Positions 1 to 8,396 are shown, counted from the first letter of the stretch. The stretch: DNA of 63,518 bases from Paracoccus amoyensis (GCF_014490725.1 NZ_JACOQL010000007.1:1-63518), one strand, 5' to 3'. Numbers and translations are program-made. The notes: generated by a model not told the origin, from the letters alone.

Positions 1-121
1 TGATAGTCCCTACGTAGATTACGGAAGAAAATATTTTTCGGCGGTGAACGCAGCATTTGATAAGCTTCCAGAAATGACGGAAGAGATGAGTCCCGATCAA
101 TGGGATCGAGAATATAATTTC
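1..121. repeat. Terminal direct repeat (circular overlap), left copy
   Basis: The first 121 bases are identical to the last 121 bases of the window (63398-63518). An exact end-to-end repeat of this kind is what an assembler leaves when it walks around a circular molecule. A gene reads through it in frame (63177 to 319), which supports true circularity of about 63,397 bp. Confidence 0.95.
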
Positions 122-319
122 AGAATTTCTGCAATGACAAAAGCCATGCAGGCTTTGAGTGCGGAAGGTTTGTTTGGTGATGGACAAAAACGTGAAAATT
201 TATTGCTTATTGTTGAAGTGGTTCCTCCGGATGCTTCGAATACAGAGCGGGCGCGGCTACTGAATAAGGCAGGATCTCCTGCACTTGAAGCCTGGATCGA
301 AGAAGCGGCGGAGCCATAA
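1..319 (+). CDS. DUF4303-like protein, 3' part of the junction-spanning gene
   Basis: This is the C-terminal part of a 179-residue protein whose start lies at 63177 near the other end of the window. An internal ATG at 44 is not the real start, because the reading frame stays open back through base 1 and, on the circle, to 63177. The part seen here is acidic, ends ...WIEEAAEP and stops at 317-319. GC is low compared with the neighbouring glc genes. See the 5' part for the functional reading. Confidence 0.8.
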   Translation, partial: DSPYVDYGRKYFSAVNAAFDKLPEMTEEMSPDQWDREYNFRISAMTKAMQALSAEGLFGDGQKRENLLLIVEVVPPDASNTERARLLNKAGSPALEAWIEEAAEP

Positions 320-373
320 TCATTTGGTATCTTCTTGCATTTCGTGGAATGATGCCAGTGGCGGCGAGGGCAT

Positions 374-766
374 ATGATAACCAATTTTCACCTTACAAAA
401 GATGACAATGAGGATATTTCATTTGCATCAAGCTGTCTTGTGTCCGGGGTGATAACTCTGGAAGAGTTTAAAGCATGGGCCTATTCGATCGTTGAGAACG
501 AAAAAGATGTCCCCAGCTATATTTTCGATATTGTGGAACTGGAAAATAAATTCGATTATACTTTGAATATGCATCGAATAATTGGTTTTTTCCCAAGTTG
601 GGAATTGAGCGGCGAAGAGGATGCCGCGCTCGAGGGAATTGGTTATAAAAGATATAAAGATTTCTCCAGTGACTTTGCGCCCAGAAACCAAGCACTTGCG
701 GCGCTGGAGAAAAATCCGCAAGTTGAGGAACGTTTCTTGAGAACATTCCCTTTTATAAAAATTTAA
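374..766 (+). CDS. Unrecognised low-GC protein, candidate orphan immunity protein
   Basis: A 130-residue, soluble, acidic protein with no signal peptide or membrane segment. ATG at 374 follows a purine-rich stretch (gcgaggg), a plausible ribosome site. I do not recognise the family. It lies 54 bp after the DUF4303 gene and just before a fragment of Rhs core (852-924), so it sits where displaced immunity genes lie in Rhs tip arrays. Its base composition is far more AT-rich than the plasmid backbone and matches the neighbouring tip genes, a sign of separate origin. A role as immunity protein is inference from position, size and composition only. Confidence 0.55.
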   Translation: MITNFHLTKDDNEDISFASSCLVSGVITLEEFKAWAYSIVENEKDVPSYIFDIVELENKFDYTLNMHRIIGFFPSWELSGEEDAALEGIGYKRYKDFSSDFAPRNQALAALEKNPQVEERFLRTFPFIKI

Positions 767-851
767 CTATCACTTTAACTACTTGAAAAATATCATAATT
801 TACAATCAAAGGGAGCCTCATTCGATATCATATAGGCGACCCGGTTTTTGC

Positions 852-924
852 GCGCAGACAAGCCTGTGGGGCGCGGTCGACCAGCTTGACAAGCCGCCAA
901 TACCAACGCCGCGCCCATCACCTG
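852..924 (+). repeat. Rhs-core scar (second displaced tip boundary)
   Basis: Translates to AQTSLWGAVDQLDKPP..., matching the intact Rhs segment AQLSLWGKVDQLEQAA (about 61108-61180), with clear DNA similarity up to the shared cgcccatcacctg. It is only about 25 codons long, is cut at 924 by unrelated sequence, and is therefore a remnant. Together with the 62816-62913 copy it shows that more than one tip has been pushed out of an Rhs gene here. Confidence 0.8.
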
Positions 925-954
925 TCTTTCGGAGTTCCCTTTTGCCCCTGCCGC

Positions 955-1056
955 AAGACGATGATCTACGGCTTGACGCCCGTTCGGGTGTCGGACAGAA
1001 CGAATGACGCCCGCGAAGAAGGCCCACACATCCTCGGATAGCAGATTGCGTGCCAA
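955..1056 (-). pseudogene. IS5-family transposase, N-terminal fragment
   Basis: The first 34 codons read TTG-ARNLLSEDVWAFFAGVI... to ...GRQAVDHRL, the typical opening of IS5-family DDE transposases (usual form MARxLLTDxxWAFFExFI...GRRPADHRL). The family signature then stops abruptly; no DDE residues remain. The start codon is TTG where relatives use ATG. The gene is dead. It lies between an Rhs-core scar and the 3' end of glcF. Confidence 0.7.
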
Positions 1057-1090
1057 GCCCGTCTCCTCCGCAGAGATGAGCTTGAATCAT

Positions 1091-1134
1091 AGGGCCAGGA
1101 CCAGTGGAAGACGTTCTGTCAGCACGACCTGGGC
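1091..1134. repeat. 44-bp dispersed repeat, copy 1
   Basis: Begins agggccaggacc and ends cacgacctgggc; 40 of 44 bases match the copy at 39847-39890 in the same orientation. It overlaps the last codons of glcF. It may be the end of the IS5 remnant or a recombination junction. Confidence 0.7.
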
Positions 1135-2402
1135 TTTGGTCCGCCTGTCGCCCAATCCAGCAATTCCACCGTATGCACCACGGGTACGCCAATTTCCGAC
1201 CCGATTTGCATCATGCAGCCGATATTTCCCGCGCTGATGACCTGTGGCTGCAAAGCCTCGAGCGTGGCGACCTTGCGGGATTTCAGCTGCGCGGAAATCG
1301 CGGGTTGCATCAGGTTATACGTCCCGGCCGATCCGCAGCACAGGTGGCTGTCCTTGGGTTCCAGCACGGTAAAACCTGCCTCGGCCAGCAGCTCCTTGGG
1401 GGTGGCCTTGATCTGCTGGCCGTGTTGCAGCGAACAGGCGGCGTGATAGCCGATGCGAAGGGGCGTGGCGTGGGTGGCGTCCTTCAGGCCCAGATCGGAC
1501 ATGACTTCGGTCACGTCGCGGGCAAGATCGGCAATCTGGGCGGCGTCACCGGCCAAGGGGCTGTCGGCGAACATATGGCCGTAATCCTTGACCGTCGTGC
1601 CGCAGCCCGAGGTGTTGATGACGACGGCATCCAGCCCGTCGCCCGCAACCTCGGCCATCAGGGCGCGGATATTCGCGGCGGCGCTGGCATGGCTTTCCGC
1701 AGTCTTGCCCATGTGATGCGTCAGCGCCCCGCAACAGCCGATGCCCTTCGGGATGACCACCTCGCATCCGTGGCGGCGCAGCAGGCGGATGGTGGCGTCG
1801 TTGATGTCGGTATTCAGCGCACGTTGGGCGCAGCCGGTCAGCAGGGCGACCCTTTTGATCCGCGGCCCCTCTGCCGGGAAAACCTGTGGCTTGTCGTTCA
1901 GACTGGGGGGCGGAATCTCGGCGGGGGCCATGTCCAGCATGGCCCGCAGCCGCGCATCGGGGATCATCCCGCGAAACGGTCGCGCGATTTTCGCGCCCAG
2001 AAGCGCCAGCCGGAACCGCCCCGGATAGGGCAGGATCGCCGCCAGAAGCCAGCGCAGGGCACGGTCGTGCCACGGGCGGTGATAGTTGTCCTGAATATAT
2101 TCCCGCGCGTGATCGATCAGATGCATGTAATCCACGCCGGACGGGCAGGTGGTCATGCAGGACAGGCAGGACAGGCAGCGGTCGATATGTTGCACGGTTT
2201 TTGCATCCGGTGTCCGGTTGTTTTCCAGCATGTCCTTGATCAGGTAAATGCGTCCGCGCGGGCTGTCCAACTCATCGCCCAGCACCTGATAGGTCGGGCA
2301 GGTCGCGGTGCAAAAGCCGCAATGCACGCAGGATCGCAGGATCTCGTTACTGCGCGCGGTGGCCGGATCGGCAAGCTGTTGGGCGGTGAAATTCGTCTGC
2401 AT
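1119..2402 (-). CDS. glcF: Glycolate oxidase iron-sulfur subunit GlcF
   Basis: 427 residues. Electron-transfer subunit of membrane-associated glycolate oxidase, which converts glycolate to glyoxylate. Two 4Fe-4S clusters are visible: C25-x2-C28-x2-C31-x3-C35 and C76-x2-C79-x2-C82-x3-C86. Two CCG domains follow, with GCCGALTHHMG and HLCCGSAGTYN. The C-terminus runs WATGGPKP as in other GlcF proteins and then RSC-stop, which comes from the 44-bp repeat at 1091-1134, so the last three codons were probably replaced when foreign DNA joined here. It starts 1 bp after the glcE stop, as the last gene of a glcD-E-F operon. Confidence 0.93.
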   Translation of the reverse strand: MQTNFTAQQLADPATARSNEILRSCVHCGFCTATCPTYQVLGDELDSPRGRIYLIKDMLENNRTPDAKTVQHIDRCLSCLSCMTTCPSGVDYMHLIDHAREYIQDNYHRPWHDRALRWLLAAILPYPGRFRLALLGAKIARPFRGMIPDARLRAMLDMAPAEIPPPSLNDKPQVFPAEGPRIKRVALLTGCAQRALNTDINDATIRLLRRHGCEVVIPKGIGCCGALTHHMGKTAESHASAAANIRALMAEVAGDGLDAVVINTSGCGTTVKDYGHMFADSPLAGDAAQIADLARDVTEVMSDLGLKDATHATPLRIGYHAACSLQHGQQIKATPKELLAEAGFTVLEPKDSHLCCGSAGTYNLMQPAISAQLKSRKVATLEALQPQVISAGNIGCMMQIGSEIGVPVVHTVELLDWATGGPKPRSC

Positions 2403-2403
2403 C

Positions 2404-3528
2404 TTAAGCGTCCATCAGGCCGGGGTTCAGAAGGCCCGCCGGATCAAAGGTCTGGCGCAGCCCTGATTGCAGGCGGGCCAGCGGGCCGGTTTGCGGGGGA
2501 AATGCCGGGCCGGTCAGCCCCGCACGGCGAATCAGCGTGGCATGGGGCGCAAGGGCGCGAACCTGTGCGGCGCTGCCCGGACCCGCATACCAGATCAGGC
2601 CACCCCCCCAATCAAGCGAGGTTGCCCCGCCCAGAGCGTGCAGCGCCGTGCAGATCGCAGGCGCATCGGTCGGTTTCGCCAGGATGCGCCACAACGGCGC
2701 ATCGCTGCCTGCGAAATTGGTCACGTCACGCAGCCCGCGCCACAGGGCGGTGGTCGCGGCATCGTCCAGCACCTGCGGCGCATGTGCCGCCAGCAAGGCC
2801 AGCAGTCGGTCGCGGCGATAGATCAACTGCTTCTCCAGCCCCTCGATCCGCAGATATGCGGTGCCATCGCGCCAGGCCGCCCCGGTCACGTCAAAGGGCG
2901 TCGCAAGCGCGGTCGAAAACAGCCGCACCGCTTGCGCCCGGTTCATATCGGCAAAGACCAGCGTCGCGCGGGCGGGCAGATGGGGCAGGGTTTTCAGAAC
3001 AATCTCGGTCAACACGGCCAAGGTGCCATATGAGCCCGCCAGCAGCTTGGACAGGTCCAGTCCGGTGACATTCTTCATCACCCGCCCGCCATTCTTGATG
3101 ACCCGGCCCCGGCCATCGACGAAACGCACGCCCAGCAGGTGATCGCGGCAGGCCCCGGCCATCAATCGACGGGGACCGCTGGCATTTGCGGCGACCATAC
3201 CGCCCAAGGTGGGTGCGCCATGACCGCCCAGAACGCCGCGCAGGTCCGGCGGCTCAAAGGCCAGGGCCTGACCCTCGGCCGCCAGCATCGCCTCGATTTC
3301 GGGCAGCGGGGTGCCGGGGCGGGCGATCAGGGTCATTTCGCCGGGCGAATAGGTGACGACGCCCGACAGCCGCGTCGTGGTCAGCCGGTCGATCATCATG
3401 TCGTCGCCCGGCGGCAGTTGGACACGGGTGCCACCACCGATAATGCGCAAGGGCCTGCGCCGATCCGCAATGATGGCGGCCAGTTCGGCCTCGGTCGTGG
3501 GGGCCAGCAGGTCCTGAACCGCACTCAT
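2404..3528 (-). CDS. glcE: Glycolate oxidase FAD-binding subunit GlcE
   Basis: 374 residues from ATG 3526-3528 (MSAVQDLLAPTTEAEL); the frame is open further upstream but that stretch overlaps glcD. PCMH/FAD_binding_4 fold: IIGGGTRVQL near residue 30 and GGMVAANASGPRR near 120 bind the FAD ADP moiety. It is shorter than GlcD and lacks its large C-terminal cap, as usual for GlcE. The ATG overlaps the glcD TGA (ATGA), which indicates translational coupling. Partner of GlcD and GlcF in the three-subunit enzyme. Confidence 0.92.
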   Translation of the reverse strand: MSAVQDLLAPTTEAELAAIIADRRRPLRIIGGGTRVQLPPGDDMMIDRLTTTRLSGVVTYSPGEMTLIARPGTPLPEIEAMLAAEGQALAFEPPDLRGVLGGHGAPTLGGMVAANASGPRRLMAGACRDHLLGVRFVDGRGRVIKNGGRVMKNVTGLDLSKLLAGSYGTLAVLTEIVLKTLPHLPARATLVFADMNRAQAVRLFSTALATPFDVTGAAWRDGTAYLRIEGLEKQLIYRRDRLLALLAAHAPQVLDDAATTALWRGLRDVTNFAGSDAPLWRILAKPTDAPAICTALHALGGATSLDWGGGLIWYAGPGSAAQVRALAPHATLIRRAGLTGPAFPPQTGPLARLQSGLRQTFDPAGLLNPGLMDA

Positions 3529-4973
3529 TCCGCAGCCCTTCCACGATGGGCGGCGCTGGCCTGCAACGGAAAGACCTTGGCCGCGTTCAGCAGCCATTGC
3601 GGGTCGAACAGATCCTTGATTTCCATCTGGATGGCCAGATCGTCGGGGGCGTATTGCGTGCTCATCAGGTCGCGCTTTTCGATGCCGACGCCATGTTCGC
3701 CGGTCAGACAACCGCCAACCTCGACGCAGAGGCGCAGGATATCGTTGCCGAACGCCTCGGCCCGGGCCAGATCGCCGGGCTGGTTGGCGTTGAACAGGAT
3801 CAGCGGGTGCATATTGCCATCGCCCGCGTGAAAGACATTGGCAACCTCCAGCCCATGTTCGCGGGACAATTCACCGATCCGGCGCAAGGTATAAGGCAGT
3901 TGGCCCACCGGAACCGTGCCATCCAGACAGATGTAATCGCCCAGCTTGCCCATCGCCCCGAAAGCCGATTTCCGGCCCTTCCAGATTTTCGCGGCCTCAT
4001 CGGCATTCCTGCTTTCGCGAAATTCGACCGGGTTCAGGGCATCGGCAATCTCGCGGATGCGGGCGATCTGATCGGCGATTTCATCGGCCGAGCCTTCGAC
4101 CTCGACGATCAGGACGGCGTTGCAGGTGGGATAACCGGCCTTGGCAAAACTTTCGACGGCGCGCAGGCAGGGTTCGTCCATATATTCGATGGCCACCGGA
4201 ATCACGCCCGAGCGGATGATATTGGCCACGCATTCGCCTGCCACCTCGGCATCGCCAAAGCCGATCAGAACGGGTCGCGCGCCTTCGGGGCGGGGCAGGA
4301 TGCGCAAGATGGCCTCGGTCACGACGCCAAGCTGACCTTCCGATCCGCAGAACAGGCCCAGCATGTCCAGCCCGTCGGGACCGGCTTCGGGGCCGCCCAT
4401 CTCGACGATCTCACCCGTGGACAGCACCACCGTGGCGCCCATCAGATTGTTGGTCGTGACCCCGTATTTCAGGCAATGCGCCCCACCAGAGTTCATCGCG
4501 ATATTGCCCGCGATGGTGCAGGCCAGCTGAGACGACGGGTCCGGCGCATAGAAAAACCCATGGGATTCCAGTTCGGCACTGACGGCCAGATTGGTGATGC
4601 CGCTCTGCACGCGGATAAAGCGGTTGTCGGTGTCGATCTCCAGCACATCACGCAGCCGCATGGTGCCCAGGATCACGCAATCCGCCGTCGGCAGCGCCCC
4701 GCCCGCAAGGGATGTGCCCGCGCCGCGCGGCACCACCGGCACGCCCATGTCGTTGCAAAGCCGCATGATTGCCGCGACCTGCGCCGTCGTGCGCGGCAAA
4801 ACCACGGCCAAGGGCGGGCAGCGATAGGCGGTCAGCGCATCGCATTCATAGGCCCGCGTTTCCTGCGGATCGTGAATGACGGCATCGGCTGGCAGAACGG
4901 CCTGCAACGCCGCAACGATCTGCGGGCCGCGCGCGATGACATCCTGATTGGGTGCCGGCATGGCGATGGACAT
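3525..4973 (-). CDS. glcD: Glycolate oxidase catalytic FAD subunit GlcD
   Basis: 482 residues. Flavoprotein that oxidises glycolate (and often D-lactate). N-terminal FAD_binding_4 domain with VVPRGAGTSLAGGALP (about 80-95) and NIAMNSGGAHCLKYG (about 157-171); C-terminal FAD-oxidase_C domain with HAGDGNMHPL and the GEHGVGIEKRDLM motif near residues 420-435. A good ribosome site (gagggagg) precedes the ATG. First gene of the operon. No GlcC regulator or glycolate permease is adjacent. On this plasmid it may serve photorespiratory or algal glycolate, which marine and soil Rhodobacteraceae use (inference). Confidence 0.95.
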   Translation of the reverse strand: MSIAMPAPNQDVIARGPQIVAALQAVLPADAVIHDPQETRAYECDALTAYRCPPLAVVLPRTTAQVAAIMRLCNDMGVPVVPRGAGTSLAGGALPTADCVILGTMRLRDVLEIDTDNRFIRVQSGITNLAVSAELESHGFFYAPDPSSQLACTIAGNIAMNSGGAHCLKYGVTTNNLMGATVVLSTGEIVEMGGPEAGPDGLDMLGLFCGSEGQLGVVTEAILRILPRPEGARPVLIGFGDAEVAGECVANIIRSGVIPVAIEYMDEPCLRAVESFAKAGYPTCNAVLIVEVEGSADEIADQIARIREIADALNPVEFRESRNADEAAKIWKGRKSAFGAMGKLGDYICLDGTVPVGQLPYTLRRIGELSREHGLEVANVFHAGDGNMHPLILFNANQPGDLARAEAFGNDILRLCVEVGGCLTGEHGVGIEKRDLMSTQYAPDDLAIQMEIKDLFDPQWLLNAAKVFPLQASAAHRGRAAE

Positions 4974-5043
4974 GGCTTTGCCTCCCTCTCCCTTGGAACA
5001 TTGGTAAGATAATTTTACCGCCTAGGTCAATCCTGTGATTCAA

Positions 5044-5093
5044 TCACGGAGTCATCGGGTAAGGATAGTCACGGAGTCATGGGGTAAGGATAG
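5044..5093. repeat. Two tandem 25-bp repeats
   Basis: The unit tcacggagtcatcgggtaag+gatag occurs at 5044-5068 and 5069-5093 with one mismatch. It lies upstream of glcD and may be a duplicated IS end or operator; no function can be read from it. Confidence 0.7.
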
Positions 5094-5213
5094 TGCAACG
5101 CCGGCCAAACGGACAGCGACCTGCTGCCCCTTCTGACCGATTTTTGGATTCGGATTCCTGTGGCCTGCTGGTGGTGTGCAATTGACGACGTTCACAAGGA
5201 AGGGGCCGACACC

Positions 5214-5318
5214 ATGTCGAATCACGTCACCGGCGTCGTGCCGGGCCTTGGCGTTGCCGTCTTTCCGTTCACGCGGGCCGCGACGGAAGAAAACATCGTC
5301 TCAATGGCACGCGAATAG
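5214..5318 (+). pseudogene. 34-codon remnant ORF
   Basis: Starts ATG with a good ribosome site (aaggaagggg) and reads MSNHVTGVVPGLGVAVFPFT..., then stops at TAG 5316-5318, after which coding-like sequence continues for about 50 bp. Family not recognised. Likely the 5' piece of a larger gene disrupted here. Confidence 0.35.
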
Positions 5319-5374
5319 TCGCACCTGATCGAGACCGTTCGCTTCGATATGTCCGCGTCCTTTGGCAGACGGAA

Positions 5375-5767
5375 TTATTGGACCGGCAGCAGAACCGGCG
5401 CACCCGCGTCTTTTACAAAAAACGCAAGAAAGCTGGCGGGGGCTGTATCGCTGGCATTTCGCCCCACAAGATGAACATCGTCCTTGCCTTCGACAAAGGT
5501 ATCACCGGGGTTCAGGGTGACCTCGGGACCGCCTTCGACCTGCATCACCACAGACCCCTCGAGGATATAGACGAATACATCGGCATCATGGCGGTGAACG
5601 GGGTCCGATCCACCGGGCGCATAGTCCACGCGCAGCATCACCACCTCTTTCCCGTCAAGATCCAGCGATTGTTGCAGCAATTGGGTGACGCTGGCGGGTT
5701 CCTGTGCCAAGGCGGGCGATATCGCGGCGGTCAGACATGCGATGGCGAGGGGGATATATCGTGGCAT
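5375..5767 (-). CDS. Secreted single-domain cupin protein
   Basis: 130 residues. Signal peptide MPRYIPLAIACLTAAISPALA with a cleavage site after ALA, then one cupin_2 domain. The metal-binding motif is visible as H-x-H-x-A-D (PVHRHDADVFVYILEG) and the second cupin motif GDTFVEGKDDVHLVGRN. Periplasmic cupins of this type bind a divalent metal; the substrate cannot be inferred. Standing alone on the minus strand, divergent from the next gene. Confidence 0.75.
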   Translation of the reverse strand: MPRYIPLAIACLTAAISPALAQEPASVTQLLQQSLDLDGKEVVMLRVDYAPGGSDPVHRHDADVFVYILEGSVVMQVEGGPEVTLNPGDTFVEGKDDVHLVGRNASDTAPASFLAFFVKDAGAPVLLPVQ

Positions 5768-5923
5768 CTGAATTCCTTTCCTATCGTATTTGCAGGTGAA
5801 AGTGCTGCGGCCAATCCAAGGCGATCAATCTTCATAACTCTGGGCCGCGGTTCAATAAATGTGATGTTAATTCGGGATGCCGATAAAGCAATGGAATTGC
5901 AGCAAGGGCCTTATTCTGGCAAT

Positions 5924-6322
5924 ATGACCAAGATATCTGAAAGATTATCCATGTCCCTCATTCGACCCATTATCGCAGGTGCAATGACCTTGTTGGCGCT
6001 TGTCTCGCCGGCAATGGCGGAAACGCTGAATTTGCGCGTCACCGGCGGTCAGATTTCGGACTCCGGCGATACCCTGAATGTCGAACTTGCACGGCAAAGC
6101 CAACGCGACTTCGCGACCTTCACCCAGCTGCATGTCGGGCAGCGCATGGCGATCATGCTGGATGACAAGGTATTGATTTCCCCGATGCTGCGCGGACCGA
6201 TCTTTGCCTCCAGCGGGCAATTGTCGCTGCCTTTGCTTCTGTCCCCAGAAGAGGTGGTGGCCCTGCGCGACAGGCTGGGCAGCGGCAAGCTGTTCTTGCG
6301 CGTGACAGCACCTGCGCAATAG
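5924..6322 (+). CDS. Periplasmic protein with SecD P1-like domain
   Basis: About 132 residues from ATG 5924; ATG 5951 is an alternative, and both give an N-terminal signal peptide ending SPAMA. The mature part reads LNLRVTGGQISDSGDTLNVEL... IMLDDKVLISPMLRGPI, which resembles the head (P1) subdomain of SecD (AIVLDGxVxSAPxI...). There are no SecD membrane helices, so it is not a translocase component as such. Function unknown. Confidence 0.6.
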   Translation: MTKISERLSMSLIRPIIAGAMTLLALVSPAMAETLNLRVTGGQISDSGDTLNVELARQSQRDFATFTQLHVGQRMAIMLDDKVLISPMLRGPIFASSGQLSLPLLLSPEEVVALRDRLGSGKLFLRVTAPAQ

Positions 6323-6327
6323 GCCCG

Positions 6328-7302
6328 TCAGGCCGCCGCGCTCCATAATCTGAAGCGGCGTGTGCCGGTCACTTCGCGCACCAACCCGTCATTCTGCAAC
6401 CGCTGCAACATCCGTTCAGCCGTGTCGCGGCTGATGCCCGCATGCTCCTCGACCATGGCGGTTGTCATCAGGGGCTGCGTCAACAGGGCGTCGATGATGC
6501 GGGAGGGGCTGTTGCCCTTGATCGTTGCCGTGGCGGCCCGTGCCTGTTCCGCCCACAGCGACAGGCGCGACAGGTGCCGCCGCGCATCCACCGCCCCCTG
6601 CGTCACCGCGTCCAGATGGCGGGCCATGCGTTCCGCAGGGGCGCTGCCATCCAGCCAGACGCGCCGTCCGTGGCGGCCCAGCGGCAGGAATGTCAGCGCC
6701 TCGCAATTCGCGGCCATGGCGCGGCCGGTCCAGACTGCACCTTCGATCATGTCCTCGACCGCCGAGACATTGGCCAGCCGCCACGCGATCCGGGCAGGGC
6801 AGGCGCGGGCAATCGGGTGCAGATCTGCAAGCCCATCGATCAGGCCCAGAAATTCACCTGCGCTTTCATCAAAATCGCGTCCGGTCGGGCGGCCATGCTG
6901 GGCCGCGGGCAGGTGATCCCCCTCGGCCCGATGCAGCGCCAGAAACGCGCGCAGGTCGGTCAGACCGGTCTGTCCTTCCAACCGGCGGATCGCCCAGCGG
7001 GCTTGCTTCATGGCGTCCAGATCGGTGCTGGCCCGCGCCTCCATCAGATCGCGGCCGATTTCTTCGCGGCGCAGAGGGGTGGCCTGTCCCCATAACATCG
7101 CCTCGACCTCGATCAGGGCCAGTCGGGTAAGGGCACCGCGCCGACGATCTTCGGGCAGCGCGGCGATCAGTTGATCCAACCGCCCGACGGCCAATCCGGC
7201 ATCGGCCAGTGCAACAGCATTCGTCGCCTGCGCAGTCTGCCAGCCGTTCTGGTCGATCAGACCACTGGTCGTGCCTGGAATCGGATGTGCGGTTTCGGTC
7301 AT
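6328..7302 (-). CDS. DUF1612 / HTH_13 plasmid protein (RHE_PE00001-like)
   Basis: About 324 residues from ATG 7302 (MTETAHPIP); ATG 7323 is also possible, and neither has a clear ribosome site. The long helical N-terminal region matches the DUF1612 type, and the last 60 residues form a winged helix (MVEEHAGISRDTAERMLQRLQNDGLVREVTGTRR split over the recognition helix). Proteins of this type are common on rhizobial and Rhodobacteraceae plasmids and are presumed DNA-binding; no target is known to me. Three 15-bp repeats (7335-7379) lie just upstream and could be its operator. Confidence 0.65.
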   Translation of the reverse strand: MTETAHPIPGTTSGLIDQNGWQTAQATNAVALADAGLAVGRLDQLIAALPEDRRRGALTRLALIEVEAMLWGQATPLRREEIGRDLMEARASTDLDAMKQARWAIRRLEGQTGLTDLRAFLALHRAEGDHLPAAQHGRPTGRDFDESAGEFLGLIDGLADLHPIARACPARIAWRLANVSAVEDMIEGAVWTGRAMAANCEALTFLPLGRHGRRVWLDGSAPAERMARHLDAVTQGAVDARRHLSRLSLWAEQARAATATIKGNSPSRIIDALLTQPLMTTAMVEEHAGISRDTAERMLQRLQNDGLVREVTGTRRFRLWSAAA

Positions 7303-7334
7303 GACCGCAAAATATGGTGTCATTGCGGATATAA

Positions 7335-7379
7335 AAAGCCGCAATCATCAAAGCCGCAATCATCAAAGCCGCAATCATC
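7335..7379. repeat. Three perfect tandem 15-bp repeats
   Basis: The unit aaagccgcaatcatc is repeated at 7335-7349, 7350-7364 and 7365-7379. The last copy overlaps the stop codon of the EamA gene. It lies directly upstream of the DUF1612 gene, where an iteron-like operator could sit. On the minus strand it also encodes the repeating peptide MIAAL, probably by chance. Confidence 0.85.
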
Positions 7380-8319
7380 CTTGGGGCGTCATCGCCTTGC
7401 GTTGTCGGGCGCGTTGCAGCCCCAATTGCCGTTCGCGCCAGATGATCAGAATGCCGGCCATGATGACCAGTGCCGCGCCGATCAGAACGGTTGCGGTCGG
7501 CGCTTCTTCAAAGATGAACCAGCCGATCAGCACCGCCAGCAGCATCGAAACATATTCGAACGGGGCGATCAGCGAGGCATCGGCATAGCGATAGGACGAG
7601 GTCAGCAGGATCTGGCCCAGCCCGCCCAGCAAGCCCGTCATCACCAGCGACACGCCGGTCGTCAGATCCGGCATCACCCAGCCAAAGGGCAGTGTCGCCA
7701 GCCCAAGCAGCGTCGATGTCACCGAAAACCAGAAGACGATGGCGGTGGTTTTTTCGTCCTGCACCAGCTTGCGCACAAAAATCTGCGCCAATGCGGCACA
7801 AGCCGCGCCGCCAAGCGCCGCCACGGTGCCCAGCGTTCGCAGCGGGTCGGACATCGCGCGTGTGGTCAGCTGCGGCGACAGAACGACCAGCACCCCCAAC
7901 AGGCCAAGCCCGACCATGGACAGCCGAAACAGGCGCACGTCCTCGCCCAGAAACATCGCGGCAAAGATCACCACCAGCAACGGCGCGGCATAGTTGATGG
8001 CCGTCGCCTCGGGCAAGGGCAGCAGGGCCAGCGCCCAAAAGCCCAGAAACATGGCGCTGGTGCCGATGATGCCACGATAGAAATGACCCATCGGGCGAAA
8101 TGTTTTCAGCCCGTCGCGCAGATCGTGTCGCATCGCCAGCCAGATGAAAATCACCGGCATGGCGAACAGGGACCGGAAAAACACCTGCTGACCGGCCGGA
8201 ACGCCCATGCCCTCGGGGTCAGCCGTCGCTTTGACCATGGCGGCCATCAGCGTGAAAATGGTGACGCTGCAACATTTCAGCATGATGCCGCGAAGCGGCG
8301 AAGGTTGGGGCAGCGACAT
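7375..8319 (-). CDS. EamA/DMT-family transporter
   Basis: About 314 residues with some ten predicted membrane segments in two EamA halves, the standard size for the drug/metabolite transporter superfamily. Start taken at ATG 8319 (MSLPQPSPLRG). Segments such as VTIFTLMAAMVKAT and LIGWFIFEEAPTATVLIGAAL are typical. These carriers usually export small metabolites or amino acids; the substrate is not readable. It ends within the 15-bp repeat array. Confidence 0.85.
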   Translation of the reverse strand: MSLPQPSPLRGIMLKCCSVTIFTLMAAMVKATADPEGMGVPAGQQVFFRSLFAMPVIFIWLAMRHDLRDGLKTFRPMGHFYRGIIGTSAMFLGFWALALLPLPEATAINYAAPLLVVIFAAMFLGEDVRLFRLSMVGLGLLGVLVVLSPQLTTRAMSDPLRTLGTVAALGGAACAALAQIFVRKLVQDEKTTAIVFWFSVTSTLLGLATLPFGWVMPDLTTGVSLVMTGLLGGLGQILLTSSYRYADASLIAPFEYVSMLLAVLIGWFIFEEAPTATVLIGAALVIMAGILIIWRERQLGLQRARQRKAMTPQG

Positions 8320-8396
8320 CGCCACAGGCCGTATCTTTGGGAACGGGATAAGGCTGGTTAGAGCCGCGGGCCAGAGCGGTCAATATCGGTTCGGGT

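Larger units (their letters stand above)
767..1118. other. Gene-free scar: Rhs-core fragment plus IS5 remnant
   Basis: About 350 bp without an intact gene. It holds a piece of Rhs core (852-924, plus strand), the start of an IS5-family transposase (955-1056, minus strand) and most of a 44-bp repeat (1091-1134) that recurs at 39847-39890. It is the border between the toxin-tip array and the glc operon. Confidence 0.7.
925..1134 (-). mobile_element. Remnant of an IS5-family insertion sequence
   Basis: The minus strand carries the start of an IS5-type transposase (955-1056) and, upstream of it, about 80 bp that may include the element's end. The 44-bp stretch 1091-1134 occurs again at 39847-39890 (about 91% identical), as expected for a shared IS end. 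The rest of the transposase is missing. The exact limits are inferred, since only one end is recognisable. Confidence 0.55.
4974..5374. other. 401-bp intergenic region with tandem repeat and a 34-codon remnant ORF
   Basis: Contains the glcD ribosome site, two 25-bp direct repeats (5044-5093) and a short ORF (5214-5318) that stops early though reading-like sequence continues behind it. I recognise no complete gene. It looks like debris of a lost insertion. Confidence 0.5.

Noticed and set aside
44..319. 91-residue gene starting at 44
   Set aside because: The start is an artefact of the linear cut; the frame is open through base 1 and begins at 63177 on the circle.
783..1007. 74-codon gene
   Set aside because: A TTG-started frame made of an Rhs-core scar and antisense IS5 sequence.
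1104..3068. 654-codon plus-strand frame over glcF/glcE
   Set aside because: Shadow of two genes with full iron-sulfur and FAD motifs.
7335..7379. CRISPR array
   Set aside because: Only three contiguous 15-bp units with no spacers and no cas gene.
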